Below the pieces are notes generated by a model. The model saw only the letters and a list, made by a program, of their open reading frames with translations. It made no database searches and had not been told where the DNA came from. DNA of 64,000 nt. Source: Stieleria varia. GTDB taxonomy: Bacteria; Planctomycetota; Planctomycetia; Pirellulales; Pirellulaceae. Numbering within the stretch: position 1 is the first letter of the stretch; each line of letters starts with the position of its first letter. The stretch covers positions 1,488,001 to 1,552,000 of the forward strand of contig NZ_CP151726.1 of the NCBI RefSeq assembly GCF_038443385.1. The letters are read 5' to 3'. Shown one piece after another: positions 1-9,432 of this stretch. A program made the position numbers and the translations under genes.

Positions 1-855
1 GAGATCGCCACCGGAGTGCTGCACAACGTGGGCAACATTCTCAACAGCGTGAACGTTTCGGCGTCGGTCATACGCAGGCAGTTCTCAAAAAGTGCGCTTG
101 CCAATCTCGAGAAGGTTTCCCAACTGATTGCCGAGCACGAGTCGACGTTCGACGATTTCGTGCGAGACGACGAACGTGGTCGCAAAGTCCCGGCCTACGT
201 TCGGAAAGTGACCGACGCGCTTTGCAGCGAGCGGGAGACGTTGAATCGGGAATTTGATGAACTCGTCAATAACGTTGAACACATCAAAGAAATCGTCAGC
301 ATGCAGCAGTCGATGGCCAAGTCGTCTGGCCTGATCCAGGAGCTCGACGCGAGGGATTTGATCCGCGAGGCGTTGTCTGCCAACAAAGACTCGCTGGCGA
401 ACCATCACATTCCCATTGAAGAATTCGTCGATGACGGCGTGCCGCTGTTCTGGTCCGACAAGCATCGGATATTACAGATTCTCGTCAACTTGATCAAGAA
501 TGCCAAAGACGCCATCAAAGAGCACAAAGGCGACCATCCTTGCATCAAGGTCAGTGCGACGACGGACAATCAGTTCGTCGTCTTTCGGGTCTCTGACAAT
601 GGCATCGGGATTTCGGCGAACAAGCGGGACAAGATATTCCAACACGGATTCACGACCAAAAAAAACGGTCATGGTTTTGGGCTGCACAGCAGCGCCAACG
701 CGGCCACAGAAATGGGTGGCAAACTGACTGTTCATAGCGACGGCGATGGAACTGGAGCCACGTTTGAACTGAGGGTGCCTTCCAAGCCGGTCGTTGCAAA
801 GCCGGTCGCTGCCAACACGAATGACGCGCTTCAACGGGTGGGGACTGTAGGCTGA
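1..855 (+). CDS. Sensor histidine kinase, C-terminal part (5' end outside window)
   Basis: The reading frame is open from base 1, so this is the 3' part of a longer gene. It encodes the dimerisation/phosphoacceptor and ATPase domains of a histidine kinase. The H-box reads GVLHNVGNILNSV, the N-box NLIKNAKDAI, the G1 box DNGIGI and the G2 region GHGFGLHSS. These residues are those needed for autophosphorylation and all are present. The segment is nearly identical, in protein and DNA, to bases 3556-4392, the end of the complete kinase downstream. The two kinases therefore come from a recent duplication and flank the peroxidase gene. The sensor part cannot be seen. By analogy with its twin it is probably membrane bound with a PAS domain. 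Confidence 0.93.
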   Translation, partial: EIATGVLHNVGNILNSVNVSASVIRRQFSKSALANLEKVSQLIAEHESTFDDFVRDDERGRKVPAYVRKVTDALCSERETLNREFDELVNNVEHIKEIVSMQQSMAKSSGLIQELDARDLIREALSANKDSLANHHIPIEEFVDDGVPLFWSDKHRILQILVNLIKNAKDAIKEHKGDHPCIKVSATTDNQFVVFRVSDNGIGISANKRDKIFQHGFTTKKNGHGFGLHSSANAATEMGGKLTVHSDGDGTGATFELRVPSKPVVAKPVAANTNDALQRVGTVG

Positions 856-1150
856 CCCGCACCTGTCGAGAACAGTGAGGGCAAGGCGAATACGCTCCCA
901 AAATTCAACTCGCACATTGGGTGTAATGAATGCATTTGTGCGACGGTGGTTTCTCTGCAGGTTGTCGAACTCACAATCGTCGCAAGCGAGGGCCTCTTTG
1001 ATAAACAACAGAAAGTTTCGGCAAACTGGAGCTTAACGGTCAAATCACTAGTTACTCCCGGTCCACTGAAACGTGAAACCTAAGTTTGTGTTTCAGGAGT
1101 AAGGTCAATTCATCTAAAGTCAACTCGTGATGCGATAAGGTTGCCAAAAT

Positions 1151-2209
1151 ATGCTGCTTAGAATCTTAACGATTCCCGTGATCTCGACTGCAACTCTCTC
1201 GCTGGTATGTGTCGTGGTGTTGGCAGGTCGTCATCAAGCCGATAGCGGGTGCGTAACGACTCTAGATGCCCAAGATGCACTCGACGTCGTTGGCAAACGT
1301 TCCAGTGAGCAACCGATGCTTCGCCGTGAACCGATCACTCCGCTCGTCGGTAAACATGATCTGCCGAGATCAAAAGTGATGTTAGGTAAGTTGCTTTTTA
1401 ACGATGTGAGGCTATCAGGTAATAACACTCTGTCCTGTGCTTCGTGCCACAATGTAAGTGAAGGTGGTGATGACGGCCGGCCAGGTTCGTTGGGGATCGA
1501 TGGACAGATCGGTGGGCTCAATGCGCCAACAGTCCTGAACAGCAGCTTGTCAATCGCTCAGTTTTGGGATGGCCGCGCGAAGGATCTCTATGAGCAAGCA
1601 CCAGGCCCGATTCACAATCCAATCGAGATGGGTAGCAATTGGGACGAGGTGATTTCCAAGCTCAACCGCGATCATGATTTTGTCCAAGAATTTAGAAGCG
1701 TGTACCCAGGCGGTATCACTGCCGATTCAATCGTTGACGCGATTGTCGCCTACGAATTCGCGCTTGTCACCGTTGACTCGCCATTTGATTTGTATCTGAA
1801 AGGCGACGATGACGCTTTGTCAAGCGATGCACTGGACGGCTATCGGCTATTCAAGTCCGCCGGCTGCATCTCGTGTCATCAAGGGCAGTTGGTTGGTGGG
1901 AATATGTTTCAGACGTTTGGTGTGATGAAAGATTTTGATGACCGGTTCGACGCGTCCAGCGAGCTGTCAAACGGAAGACTCAATGTCACGCAACGAGAAT
2001 CAGATCTGCATCGATTCAAAATCCCTAGCCTTCGCAATGTCCAGTTGACGGCACCGTATTTTCACGATGGCGGTACCGCTTCTCTTGAGGAAGCAATTCG
2101 AATAATGGCTGAGTTCCAATTAGGAGAATCTTTCTCGGACAAAGAGATCGCCAGGATCAGGGCATTTCTGGTTTCACTGACAGGGCAAGTGGAGGAGGAC
2201 CTCAGGTGA
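1151..2209 (+). CDS. Dihaem cytochrome c peroxidase, MauG/CcpA family
   Basis: A 352-residue exported protein. The N-terminus has a hydrophobic export segment (about residues 4-25). Two c-type haem sites follow, CASCH at residue 96 and CISCH at residue 239, in the spacing of bacterial dihaem peroxidases. Typical family stretches such as LNAPTVLNSS, FWDGRAKDL and IPSLRNVQLTAPYFHDG are present. The family reduces hydrogen peroxide or modifies proteins oxidatively in the periplasm. Its stop overlaps the start of the following kinase by 4 bases, so the two are co-transcribed. This suggests an output or redox input for that sensor. Which role (peroxidase or MauG-like) cannot be told from sequence alone. 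Confidence 0.9.
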   Translation: MLLRILTIPVISTATLSLVCVVVLAGRHQADSGCVTTLDAQDALDVVGKRSSEQPMLRREPITPLVGKHDLPRSKVMLGKLLFNDVRLSGNNTLSCASCHNVSEGGDDGRPGSLGIDGQIGGLNAPTVLNSSLSIAQFWDGRAKDLYEQAPGPIHNPIEMGSNWDEVISKLNRDHDFVQEFRSVYPGGITADSIVDAIVAYEFALVTVDSPFDLYLKGDDDALSSDALDGYRLFKSAGCISCHQGQLVGGNMFQTFGVMKDFDDRFDASSELSNGRLNVTQRESDLHRFKIPSLRNVQLTAPYFHDGGTASLEEAIRIMAEFQLGESFSDKEIARIRAFLVSLTGQVEEDLR

Positions 2210-4392
2210 TTACACGTGTTCTGACATCAACTCTTATTGCCGGATTCCTGGTTGTCATTGCGTTGCTGTTTTTCAGATCAGCTGACAACGGCGCTAACGA
2301 GTTTGCGGCCGCGGAGAAGGCGGCCCGGAACATCAATGAACTCAATTCAAGACTCGACCAGGCGGTCTTGAAATTGCGCCTTGGGATAGTGAACGATTAC
2401 GATGAGTTGGCACGACACGAACAAGAACTGGTTGATTCACTTTTCTCGCAAAGTTCCGACGATCTGGATAGTGGTGCCAACTCATTGATTGACGAGACAT
2501 TCCGTCCGTTGGTCAGTCAGAAATGCACACTGGTGGGAGATTTCAAGGCGGATCACGCGATCGTTCGAAATTCAACTGCTGGTTTTCAACGATACACTCA
2601 AAAGACAATGGATGAGTTAGGCCACATCCAGTCAGTCGCTTCACGGCTGTCAACTTTGGGTACGCATGGCTCTCGCTTCGTGATTTCTGGATCCACCGAC
2701 GATCGAGACGCGTTTGAAAAAGTGATTTCCGAGTGTGAAGATATGGCCAGAACAGGAGACGGTGGCGAGCTGCAGCGCAATGAATCTTTGTCGCTTGCTC
2801 TGAAGCACGCGACCAAGTTAGTCGAACGACGACTCGGGCTGGACGATTCCATTGAGGCATTGATCGCCATACCTGTTCGAGAAACCGCTCTGCAATTCCT
2901 AAACGATGTGGCTCAGAAGCGAGATTCAAAAGCCGCATCCGCCACGTTATACCGATCGGGATTGTTGATATGTATCGTGGTGCTAATTGCGTCTTGTATC
3001 TTTCAGTACGTTCTTGTTTTTCGCCAACGTGCCCAATTGTTCAAGGCCAACCTGGAATTGGACGAGCAAGTTGCGGAACGAACAGCAGGATTGACCGCTG
3101 CAAACGAGATGTTGGCGATGCAAAAGGAAGAAGCACAGAAAATGGCGCTCGTTGCGCGTTTTACGGACAATGCCGTCATCATCGCGGATGCTGATTCCGC
3201 GGTTGAGTGGGTCAATGTCGGATTCACACAGATTTTCGGTTATGAATTGAACGAAGTGGCGGGCAAACGGCTCGACGAGTTTCTTCATGGACAAAACTCA
3301 AGTACACAGCAGCACAGCGAATTGAAGGCATGTGTCGACTGCTGCGAGCCGTTCAATGCGTCGATGATCAATTACACGAAAGACAATCTGCCCATTTGGG
3401 TGGATATCGAGGCACGTCCGATTCGAAACGATCACGGGCAAGTTCATCGCTATATCGCGATTATTTCGGACATCACGGAGCGCATTGAAGCGCAATGTGA
3501 GAACGAAAAACTACACGCCGATCTGGTGGATGCGTCTCGCCAAGCTGGTATGGCGGAGATCGCCACCGGAGTGCTGCACAACGTGGGCAACATCCTCAAC
3601 AGTGTGAACGTTTCGGCGTCGGTCATCCGCAGACAGTTCTCAAAAAGTGCGCTTGCCAATCTCGAGAAGGTTTCCCAACTGATAGCCGAACACGAGACGA
3701 AGTTCGACGAATTTGTCCGGGATGACGAGCGTGGCCGCAAAGTCCCGGCCTACGTTCGCAAGGTGACCGACGCGCTTTGCGGCGAGCGAGAGAAGTTGAA
3801 TCAGGAGTTTGATGAACTCGTCAAGAACGTTGAGCACATCAAGGAAATCGTCAGCATGCAGCAGTCGATGGCCAAGTCCTCTGGTCTGATTCAGGAACTC
3901 GACGCAAGGGATTTGATCCGTGAATCGCTGTCCGCCAACAAAGGCGCGCTGGCGAGTCATCGCATTCCGATTGAAGAGCTCGTCGCTGATAGTGTGCCGC
4001 TGTTTTGGTCAGACAAGCATCGGATACTGCAGATCCTGATCAACCTGATCAAGAATGCCAAGGACGCGATAAACGAGCAACGGGGGGACCATCCTTGTAT
4101 CAAGGTCAGTGCCACGTCGGACGATCAATTCGTCGTCTTCCGGGTCTCCGACAATGGCATCGGGATCCCGGCGGACAAACGCGACAAGATATTCCAACAC
4201 GGATTCACGACCAAGAAAGCCGGTCATGGTTTTGGGCTGCACAGTAGCGCCAACGCGGCCACAGAAATGGGTGGCAAACTGACTGTTCACAGCGACGGCG
4301 TTGGAACAGGAGCCACGTTTGATCTCAGGGTGCCTTTCAAGCCGATTGATGCCAACCACAAACCAACGCAACTTATGGAGACCGTGTTGTGA
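2206..4392 (+). CDS. Membrane histidine kinase with periplasmic helical (DAHL-like) sensor and PAS domain
   Basis: A 728-residue kinase. A first membrane segment (about 5-22) and a second (about 252-272) enclose a mainly helical periplasmic region; its LDQAVLKLRLGIVNDYDEL stretch resembles DAHL sensor domains. A short coiled coil, a PAS domain (about 315-430) and the kinase core follow. H458 in GVLHNVG is the expected phosphoacceptor. N-box, G1 and G2 boxes are intact. The start is GTG and overlaps the peroxidase stop. The stop overlaps the next gene, a REC-GGDEF-EAL protein, which is its likely partner. The last 280 codons are a near copy of the kinase end at bases 1-855. The ligand is unknown. 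Confidence 0.93.
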   Translation: MITRVLTSTLIAGFLVVIALLFFRSADNGANEFAAAEKAARNINELNSRLDQAVLKLRLGIVNDYDELARHEQELVDSLFSQSSDDLDSGANSLIDETFRPLVSQKCTLVGDFKADHAIVRNSTAGFQRYTQKTMDELGHIQSVASRLSTLGTHGSRFVISGSTDDRDAFEKVISECEDMARTGDGGELQRNESLSLALKHATKLVERRLGLDDSIEALIAIPVRETALQFLNDVAQKRDSKAASATLYRSGLLICIVVLIASCIFQYVLVFRQRAQLFKANLELDEQVAERTAGLTAANEMLAMQKEEAQKMALVARFTDNAVIIADADSAVEWVNVGFTQIFGYELNEVAGKRLDEFLHGQNSSTQQHSELKACVDCCEPFNASMINYTKDNLPIWVDIEARPIRNDHGQVHRYIAIISDITERIEAQCENEKLHADLVDASRQAGMAEIATGVLHNVGNILNSVNVSASVIRRQFSKSALANLEKVSQLIAEHETKFDEFVRDDERGRKVPAYVRKVTDALCGEREKLNQEFDELVKNVEHIKEIVSMQQSMAKSSGLIQELDARDLIRESLSANKGALASHRIPIEELVADSVPLFWSDKHRILQILINLIKNAKDAINEQRGDHPCIKVSATSDDQFVVFRVSDNGIGIPADKRDKIFQHGFTTKKAGHGFGLHSSANAATEMGGKLTVHSDGVGTGATFDLRVPFKPIDANHKPTQLMETVL

Positions 4393-6326
4393 TACTTGCA
4401 CGCAAACCTTTTTCTCATCGAATTCTGATTGTCGATGACAATCCGTTGATCCACGAGGATTACCGAAAGGTTTTTACATCGTGCATCGAAGAGCTTCCTG
4501 GAATTGATGACTTTCAACTGGCGCCAGATCAAGATGGTGAACCGACTTGCGGTTCTTCGTCATCGGACCGTCGAGATTTGCGAATCGACTCTGTCTATCA
4601 GGGGCATGATGCTGTGCAAATGGTCGTCGATGCCATGGAGCAGAATGATCCCTACTCCGTGGCGTTTGTTGATATGCGGATGCCGCCGGGTATGGATGGA
4701 CTGGAGACGATCGAGAACCTGTGGCGAGTGTCGCCTGCTTTGCAAGTGGTGTTGTGTACGGCATTCAGCGACCGACCTTGGGACGAGGTCATGTCTCGGA
4801 TCGGACAAACCGACAATCTGTTGATTCTCAAGAAGCCCTTCGACGATGTGGAGGTCCTTCAGTTGGCTCAAGCCCTGATTCGCAAACGGGACGCCACCTT
4901 GGAGGCGGGGATAAAGCATCAGATTTTGGAAAGGCTCGTTCACGAGCGAACTGCTGCGTTGGAACACGCCGCGCTGCACGATGGCCTGACTGGCTTGGCA
5001 AACCGCGTCAAGTTCGATGAGCGACTGGCAGAGTCATTGCAGATGGCCGGATGTGGAGGCAATGAAGCTGAAGCGTTGACGGTGTTGATCGTTGATCTCG
5101 ATCATTTCAAGTTTGTCAACGACACGTTGGGGCATCCCAGCGGTGACGAACTGCTACGTACAGTTGGCCAGCGACTTGCAGGTGCTGTCGGTCAATCGGG
5201 GATGGTCTCCAGGTTTGGCGGTGACGAGTTTGCAGTGGTTTGCGAGCGGCAGGACGCGAGTGAAACTGCGTTGGTCGTGGCAAGGATCCGTTCAGCGATC
5301 AACGAACCGATCGACATTGACGGTGAGACCGTAAGGGTCAGTGCTAGTATCGGTATCGCGGTTTACCCCAATGATGGGCGTACGCCCTGCGATCTGTTCA
5401 GAAACGCGGATATCGCACTTTATCAGGCCAAACAGGACGGTCGTTCTTGCGCCCGGTTTTTCGAACCGGAGATGGATCGGCAACTGAGAGAGCGACGTCA
5501 ACTGGAGCAGAAGCTACGAGATGCTGTGCAATTCCAGCGATTCACCTTGCATTTTCAGCCATTGATAAAGTCGGATTCGAGACAGGTATGCGCTTTTGAA
5601 GCTCTTCTGCGATGGCAGGATCCAGAACTGGGGCTCATCCTTCCCGACCGATTCATCCCTCTCGCGGAAGAGACTGGACTCATTCGTCCGATTGGCGACT
5701 GGGTATTGATCGAAGCTTGTCGTCAAGCGCAGCTTTGGCCGAGCGATATTCGTGTCGCTGTCAACGTTTCGCCGGTGCAATTCAGAACCGGTCGGGTACC
5801 AGAGAGCGTTGCTCGGGCGATCTATTCCAGCGGTCTTGAACCGAGTCGACTTGAAATCGAAATCACGGAATCCGTACTGCTGAGCGACGATTCGAACACA
5901 CTCGACCAGCTCAATGAAATCAAAGAGCTCGGTGTTCGCGTCGTGCTGGACGATTTCGGCACCGGATATTCGTCCCTGAGCTACTTACGTCGATTCGCAT
6001 TCGACAAGCTGAAAATGGACAAGTCATTTGTGCAGGAGATTCATGAGTCCGGCGTGTTGGCGATCGTAAGGACGGTTGCCAAGCTGGGCGAATGTCTGGG
6101 CATCGAGACAACTGCCGAAGGAATCGAAACCGAGGAGCAGGCTCGCTGCGTTCGCGAGGAAGGGTTCACACAGATTCAAGGCTACCTGTATGGAAAACCG
6201 CTTCCTGCAGAAGAGTTGGATACTGCTTTCCAGTTAGGGCAGTACCACTCAGCCGCAGTTCTCCCACTCGCTCCCCCCGACTCGTCCAGTTGTGTTTCAG
6301 ATTCCATATCCGAAATCCTCAAGTAA
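4389..6326 (+). CDS. Response regulator with GGDEF and EAL domains (c-di-GMP turnover)
   Basis: A 645-residue cytoplasmic protein with three domains. The receiver domain has ILIVDDN, the phosphoacceptor Asp in FVDMRMPPGMDG and the Lys in ILKKPFD. The cyclase domain has an intact FGGDEF active site, with no RxxD inhibitory site in front of it. The phosphodiesterase domain has FEALLRW, DDFGTGYSS and TAEGIET, all intact. Both synthesis and hydrolysis of c-di-GMP are therefore possible. GTG start, overlapping the kinase stop (GTGA), which implies translational coupling and a kinase-regulator pair. The receiver begins with an unusually long insert between beta 1 and beta 3, shared with the receiver encoded from 6356. 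Confidence 0.93.
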   Translation: MILARKPFSHRILIVDDNPLIHEDYRKVFTSCIEELPGIDDFQLAPDQDGEPTCGSSSSDRRDLRIDSVYQGHDAVQMVVDAMEQNDPYSVAFVDMRMPPGMDGLETIENLWRVSPALQVVLCTAFSDRPWDEVMSRIGQTDNLLILKKPFDDVEVLQLAQALIRKRDATLEAGIKHQILERLVHERTAALEHAALHDGLTGLANRVKFDERLAESLQMAGCGGNEAEALTVLIVDLDHFKFVNDTLGHPSGDELLRTVGQRLAGAVGQSGMVSRFGGDEFAVVCERQDASETALVVARIRSAINEPIDIDGETVRVSASIGIAVYPNDGRTPCDLFRNADIALYQAKQDGRSCARFFEPEMDRQLRERRQLEQKLRDAVQFQRFTLHFQPLIKSDSRQVCAFEALLRWQDPELGLILPDRFIPLAEETGLIRPIGDWVLIEACRQAQLWPSDIRVAVNVSPVQFRTGRVPESVARAIYSSGLEPSRLEIEITESVLLSDDSNTLDQLNEIKELGVRVVLDDFGTGYSSLSYLRRFAFDKLKMDKSFVQEIHESGVLAIVRTVAKLGECLGIETTAEGIETEEQARCVREEGFTQIQGYLYGKPLPAEELDTAFQLGQYHSAAVLPLAPPDSSSCVSDSISEILK

Positions 6327-6355
6327 CCAGACCAACAGAAACATTGAAACGGAGC

Positions 6356-7078
6356 ATGTCTATGAGACAACAACCTGAGAGCGGCTATCGCCGGATCCTG
6401 ATTATCGATGACAACGAGGCCATCCACAGGGACTTCGATAAGATCTTCGCTGCCGACGACCAGTGCAACGACTTGAGCGAGTTGGATGCCGAGTTGTTTG
6501 GCAACCAACAGTCCAATGGCTCAAAAGGCAAGCCGACTTTCGCGTTGACACACGCGATGCAGGGCAAAGAGGGTTTTGGTATTGTGCAGCGAGCGCACCA
6601 GAACGGCGATTCCTTTGGTGCTGCATTTGTCGATATGCGCATGCCACCGGGTTGGGACGGTGTTGAGACGATTGAACATCTGTGGCGGGTCGACCCGCAT
6701 CTCCAGGTGGTGATTTGCACGGCATTTTCCGACCACAGTTGGGAAGATATCACGAGTCGGCTTGGACACACCGACAGGCTACTTGTTCTCAAAAAGCCGT
6801 TTGACGAAATCGAAGCGGTGCAGTTGGCGACGTCATTGTGTGAGAAAAGACGTCTGCTGGAAGAATCACTGCAGCGAATAGCCGGAATGCAACAAAGGGC
6901 CGGAGAGCAAACTCAGAAACTGCGAGCGGCGGACGCCAATGCAGAAATGCTTCTTGATTCAATCTCCAGTATTCTGATCAGCGTCAATGAATTCGGTTGC
7001 GTCTCACGCTGGAATCGAGTTGCTACCCAGGGCGATTGCACGGCGATTTACCGACTGAAAACGACCTTTTCCATGTAG
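6356..7078 (+). pseudogene. Hybrid REC-PAS-histidine kinase, 5' part, cut by an insertion sequence
   Basis: The true start is probably the ATG at 6356 (MSMRQQPESGYRR). The receiver domain is complete (RILIIDDNEAIH, FVDMRMPPGWDG, VLKKPFD) and is a close relative of the one in the gene before. A coiled coil follows, and then the start of a PAS domain (ISSILISVNEFGCVSRWNRVA). At 7028 the coding frame runs into the insertion sequence and ends at a stop inside it. Removing the element with one copy of its 10-bp target duplication restores one frame of 605 codons (6356-7027 joined to 8287-9432). The fragment might still act as a lone receiver. Confidence 0.92.
7018..7027. repeat. Target-site duplication, left copy (AGTTGCTACC)
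   Basis: The ten bases directly before the left end of the insertion sequence are repeated exactly at 8277-8286. A 10-bp duplication suits the ISAs1 family. Confidence 0.95.
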
Positions 7079-8276
7079 TCATCGTCCCACCCGGCGGTGA
7101 GCCGCCTGTTCTTGACTCCACACTTCGCAGTTTTCTCTTGCTTGAGCAAGCTTAAGGCCGTCCGTCTAAGCGTGCTGAAGTTCTCGTCACCATGACCTTT
7201 GCGAATGCGACATTGGTCTTCGCCAAACGTCACGTCCAACTGCCAATGACAGCTGTTCTCGATGCCCCAGTGGTTACGCACAGCACAGGCAAACGATTCT
7301 CCTTCAAGTGTTTTGCTGAGTATGTAATAACGCACTGCGATCTCGTCGCCCTTTCGACGTTCCGTGTTGTTGATCGACATACCGATGGCACTGAGATTTT
7401 TCCAACGACTGGCGTCTGGAAGATCGCTGGGAACCTTGCACAAGTAGTAGCTACGCTCATCCACACGTCCGTGATCGGTCTCCTTCGTGTGATGTTCAAA
7501 CACCTCGATTCGGGCAAAGTCATCCTCAAGATGATCCAAGAAGAAGGCCTTGATTCCCTCGTGAAGTGTCGGTTGGTTCCCTTTCACTGCCAAGCAATAG
7601 TCCGCACCTTCGTCAACGATCTTTGCAGCGATCTCTGTTTGGCAGCCCATTGCATCAATCGTTACCAAACCTCCGGAAACGTCGATGATTTCCAGCAATT
7701 TAGGAATCGCTGTGATCTCGTTGCTCTTCGCATCGACCACCGTTTGTCCAAGGCTGATGTGGTTAGCCGTCGCCCATGCACTGACCATGTGGATGGCAGC
7801 TTTGCCGGTCGCAGTGTCGTAGCTTCTGCGAAGAGTCTTGCCGTCGATCGCAATGACTTGGCCATCGGTGATCTTGTGAAGCTGAGTGATCCATTCGAGC
7901 AGCATCGGTTCAAACTCTTCAGGTTTGACCGCATTGAGGATGGCGTTGAAACGATCGTGCGATGGAACTCCTGCGGTCATATCCAGGAACTTGGAGAACC
8001 ATTCTTTCTTTGTGTTGGCAAACTTAGCGATCGCAACGAAATCATCCGCACCAGCGATCACCGCACAGATCGTCATAAAGAGAATATTGACAAGCGGATA
8101 AATCGGCTCGCCCGGTCGTGGATCGGAAACGGTATTAAGTTTTTCAATCAGTGAAGCAGAGCGTTCCATCAAGCCAATCCTGAGCGAGTCGATTCGCCCA
8201 GCCACTGCATCTCAGCGACCCAAACACGAATCTTCGCTCATCTTCGCAAATTACCCAGTGTGGCGCAATCGCCCTG
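7028..8276. mobile_element. Insertion sequence of ISAs1 type, 1249 bp, complete
   Basis: The ends are the inverted repeats CAGGGCGATTGC (7028) and GCAATCGCCCTG (to 8276), a perfect 12-bp match. The element carries one transposase gene on the minus strand and is flanked by an exact 10-bp target duplication (AGTTGCTACC). It is inserted in the PAS-coding part of a sensor kinase. Perfect duplications and intact host halves point to a recent event. The family assignment rests on the transposase sequence, size and duplication length. Confidence 0.95.
7048..8169 (-). CDS. ISAs1 family DDE transposase
   Basis: The only gene of the insertion sequence, about 373 residues from the ATG at 8169. That ATG has an AGGA eight bases upstream; a GTG at 8205 would add 12 residues. 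Family marks are AIDGKTLRRSYD (first catalytic Asp), VTIDAMGCQ (second Asp), YCLAVKGNQP and the WGIENSCHWQLDVTFGED block with the catalytic Glu. The N-terminal part (PLVNILFMTICAVIAGADD) is the usual associated domain. The length is normal and no frameshift is visible, so the element is likely still active. It points against the host gene. Confidence 0.95.
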   Translation of the reverse strand: MERSASLIEKLNTVSDPRPGEPIYPLVNILFMTICAVIAGADDFVAIAKFANTKKEWFSKFLDMTAGVPSHDRFNAILNAVKPEEFEPMLLEWITQLHKITDGQVIAIDGKTLRRSYDTATGKAAIHMVSAWATANHISLGQTVVDAKSNEITAIPKLLEIIDVSGGLVTIDAMGCQTEIAAKIVDEGADYCLAVKGNQPTLHEGIKAFFLDHLEDDFARIEVFEHHTKETDHGRVDERSYYLCKVPSDLPDASRWKNLSAIGMSINNTERRKGDEIAVRYYILSKTLEGESFACAVRNHWGIENSCHWQLDVTFGEDQCRIRKGHGDENFSTLRRTALSLLKQEKTAKCGVKNRRLTAGWDDDYMEKVVFSR

Positions 8277-8286
8277 AGTTGCTACC
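8277..8286. repeat. Target-site duplication, right copy (AGTTGCTACC)
   Basis: Exact copy of 7018-7027, directly after the right inverted repeat. Confidence 0.95.
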
Positions 8287-9432
8287 GAATTGCTGGGCAT
8301 TGAGAAACAGCAGGCCATCGGCAAAAAATTCGCGGAGTTGCCGATACAATGGGCTGATCCAATTGCCGTCTATGATTTTGTGGACGACAAAATGGCACGG
8401 CACGGGCGTCACGAGGAAGTGCAGTTCGTCGATTCAAACGGCCAGACTAGAACGCTTGATATGCGAGTGTGCCCGGTGTTATGCGACTCGGCTGCCGCAT
8501 CGATTTTGATCCTTGCCAATGATGTGACGCAGCAAAGGATCTTGCAATCACAACTCGATCAAGCACAACGGCTTGAATCCGTCGGGCAACTTGCCGCCGG
8601 GGTGGCTCACGAGATCAATACACCGATGCAGTACATCGGCGACAACGTCCGATACGTGGCGAAGTCAATCGAGCGACTGCAGCAACTCCTCGATGTCCTG
8701 CCGTCACTGATCGATGAAGAAGTCACTGACGAGCAGCTACTTGAAATGCGACGATCTCTTACATCGCCGCTGAAACCTCGCAAGATCAGATCCACTCTTG
8801 AGCAAATCCCCGAAGCGCTTTCGGACTCGATTCAGGGTGCCGAAGCCGTTGCAAAGATTGTGTCGGCGATGAAAGAATTTTCGCACCCGGGCGGCGACGA
8901 TATGTCGCTCGTCGGGCTGAACCACATCCTTGAATCGACCATCACCGTTGCCCGCAGCGAGTGGAAGTACGTCGCGGATGTGGTCACGCAATTCGATGAA
9001 TCACTGCCCGACATCCCGGCCTTGCAAAGCGAATTGAATCAAGCATTCCTGAACATCATCGTCAACGCGGCTCATGCGATCGGCGATCGCGTGGCGGCAG
9101 GAAAATTTGAAAAGGGGAAGATCACCATTTGCACTCGCTCTGACGGTAGGTTTGCTTGTGTGTCCATTCGAGACACTGGTGGCGGTATTCCAGAACACGT
9201 TCGCAAACGCGTGTTCGAGCCCTTCTTTACGACAAAAGAAGTCGGAAAGGGCACTGGTCAAGGGCTGGCGATCGCACATTCGGTGATCGCACAAAAGCAT
9301 GGTGGGAAGCTGACTTTTGATGTCGAGGAAGGTCAGGGCACGACCTTCGAGATTCGCATTCCACTGCAGCTTTCGTGCGACAATGACAACTCAAAGCAGG
9401 AATTCACGCCGGCGATGGAGGATGCTATATGA
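8287..9432 (+). pseudogene. Hybrid REC-PAS-histidine kinase, 3' part, detached by the insertion
   Basis: This is the remainder of the gene begun at 6356. It starts inside the PAS domain (ELLGIEKQQAIGKKFAELP) and continues with a complete kinase core: H-box AAGVAHEINTPMQYIG, N-box NIIVNAAHAI, G1 RDTGGGI and G2 GTGQGLAIAHSVI. A TTG at 8290 could start a 380-residue product, so a soluble kinase without its own receiver may still be made if a promoter in or near the insertion reads through. The stop overlaps the following REC-HDOD gene (ATGA), so the insertion may also affect downstream genes. Confidence 0.9.

Noticed and set aside
7192..8154. Long + strand open frame inside the insertion sequence
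   Set aside because: Lies antisense to the transposase gene and has no family features; a shadow of it.
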